The notes beneath the pieces were generated by a model. It searched no databases. It saw only the letters and a program-made list of their open reading frames with translations, and was not told the origin of the DNA. Positions 40,176-40,261 of a stretch of 40,261 nucleotides of DNA are shown one piece after another. Each line of letters opens with the position of its first letter. Within the stretch, counting starts at the first letter, position 1. Position numbers and translations under genes: made by a program. The stretch comes from Mesorhizobium metallidurans STM 2683 (lineage in GTDB: Bacteria > Pseudomonadota > Alphaproteobacteria > Rhizobiales > Rhizobiaceae): the NCBI RefSeq assembly GCF_000350085.1, contig NZ_CAUM01000083.1, positions 1 to 40,261 on the forward strand. Reading direction: 5' to 3'.

Positions 40176-40261
40176 GTAACGTTTCGTTAATGCTGTTGCA
40201 GAAGTGCAACATCAGGATTGCACCAAGACGCTCCCGGAAACAAGGAGGGGAGGGTCAAATG
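40176..40261 (+). promoter_or_regulatory. Leader and start codon of the next gene
   Basis: An ATG at 40259-40261 ends the window and is preceded by AAGGAGG (40242-40248), the strongest ribosome binding site seen here. Upstream lie GTTGCA (40195-40200) / TGCAAC (40205-40210), a perfect 6-bp inverted repeat around GAAG, and GTAA-N7-TTAA (40176-40190), which resembles a CtrA box with one mismatch. The gene itself is outside the window. Confidence 0.5.

Overview
The window looks like chromosomal DNA of a Mesorhizobium-type member of the Rhizobiales (Alphaproteobacteria). Support comes from the high GC content and codon use, Omp2-type porins ending in aromatic Phe, a single bifunctional Rsh (RFKD motif) next to rpoZ, the DUF2062-acpS-lepB-rnc-era-recO order, and short palindromic intergenic repeats of the kind common in rhizobia. 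The genus is an inference; no rRNA, tRNA or CRISPR array was recognised.

Layout. 1-2400: 3' end of an Omp2-like porin with a strong terminator, then a complete tyrosine recombinase. 2400-9350: alpha/beta hydrolase, a long inverted-repeat element, a periplasmic soluble lytic transglycosylase, dapA, smpB, a membrane-anchored GH25 muramidase, a family-5 uracil-DNA glycosylase and a NYN-domain nuclease. 9660-13070: rpoZ, rsh and pyrE, with a rhizobial palindrome touching the rsh stop codon. 13070-14330: accessory patch with a truncated VOC gene and a HicAB toxin-antitoxin module. 14330-17770: tightly overlapping DUF2062-acpS, then lepB-rnc-era. 17780-21030: a phosphotransferase, an orphan MbcA/ParS-like antitoxin-type protein and a second porin, which separate era from recO. 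21170-21930: recO. 21930-23870: a scrambled, more AT-rich islet with a thioesterase fragment, two different PD-(D/E)XK-like proteins and a zinc-ribbon fragment. 23880-28820: a large DUF2339 membrane protein, VapBC, and an ECF sigma/anti-sigma pair. 28980-31550: a GNAT-C39 peptidase fusion translationally coupled to an RLAN/RimK-type ATP-grasp ligase. 31570-33800: DUF3303 protein and a LysR regulator divergent from a fatty acid desaturase. 33820-34780: EAL-domain remnant and a glycine-rich hypothetical. 34770-37690: HD hydrolase, YgfZ-like folate protein and a dihydroorotase-type amidohydrolase. 37738-38760: a 75-residue protein plus an AbiEii-type nucleotidyltransferase, a probable toxin-antitoxin pair. 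38800-40261: an exported proline-rich protein, a small hypothetical protein, and the start codon of a further gene.

The core genes serve lysine and pyrimidine synthesis, trans-translation, the stringent response, lipid and protein export maturation and RNA processing. The accessory genes include three toxin-antitoxin-like modules (HicAB, VapBC, AbiEii-like) and one orphan antitoxin-type gene. The best candidates for under-described biology are the GNAT-C39/ATP-grasp pair, the double-nuclease islet next to recO, and the NTase with its short partner. Several operators can be read directly: a promoter-operator reaching the hicA start codon, nested palindromes holding the vapB ribosome binding site, and an 8+8 bp palindrome between lysR and the desaturase gene.
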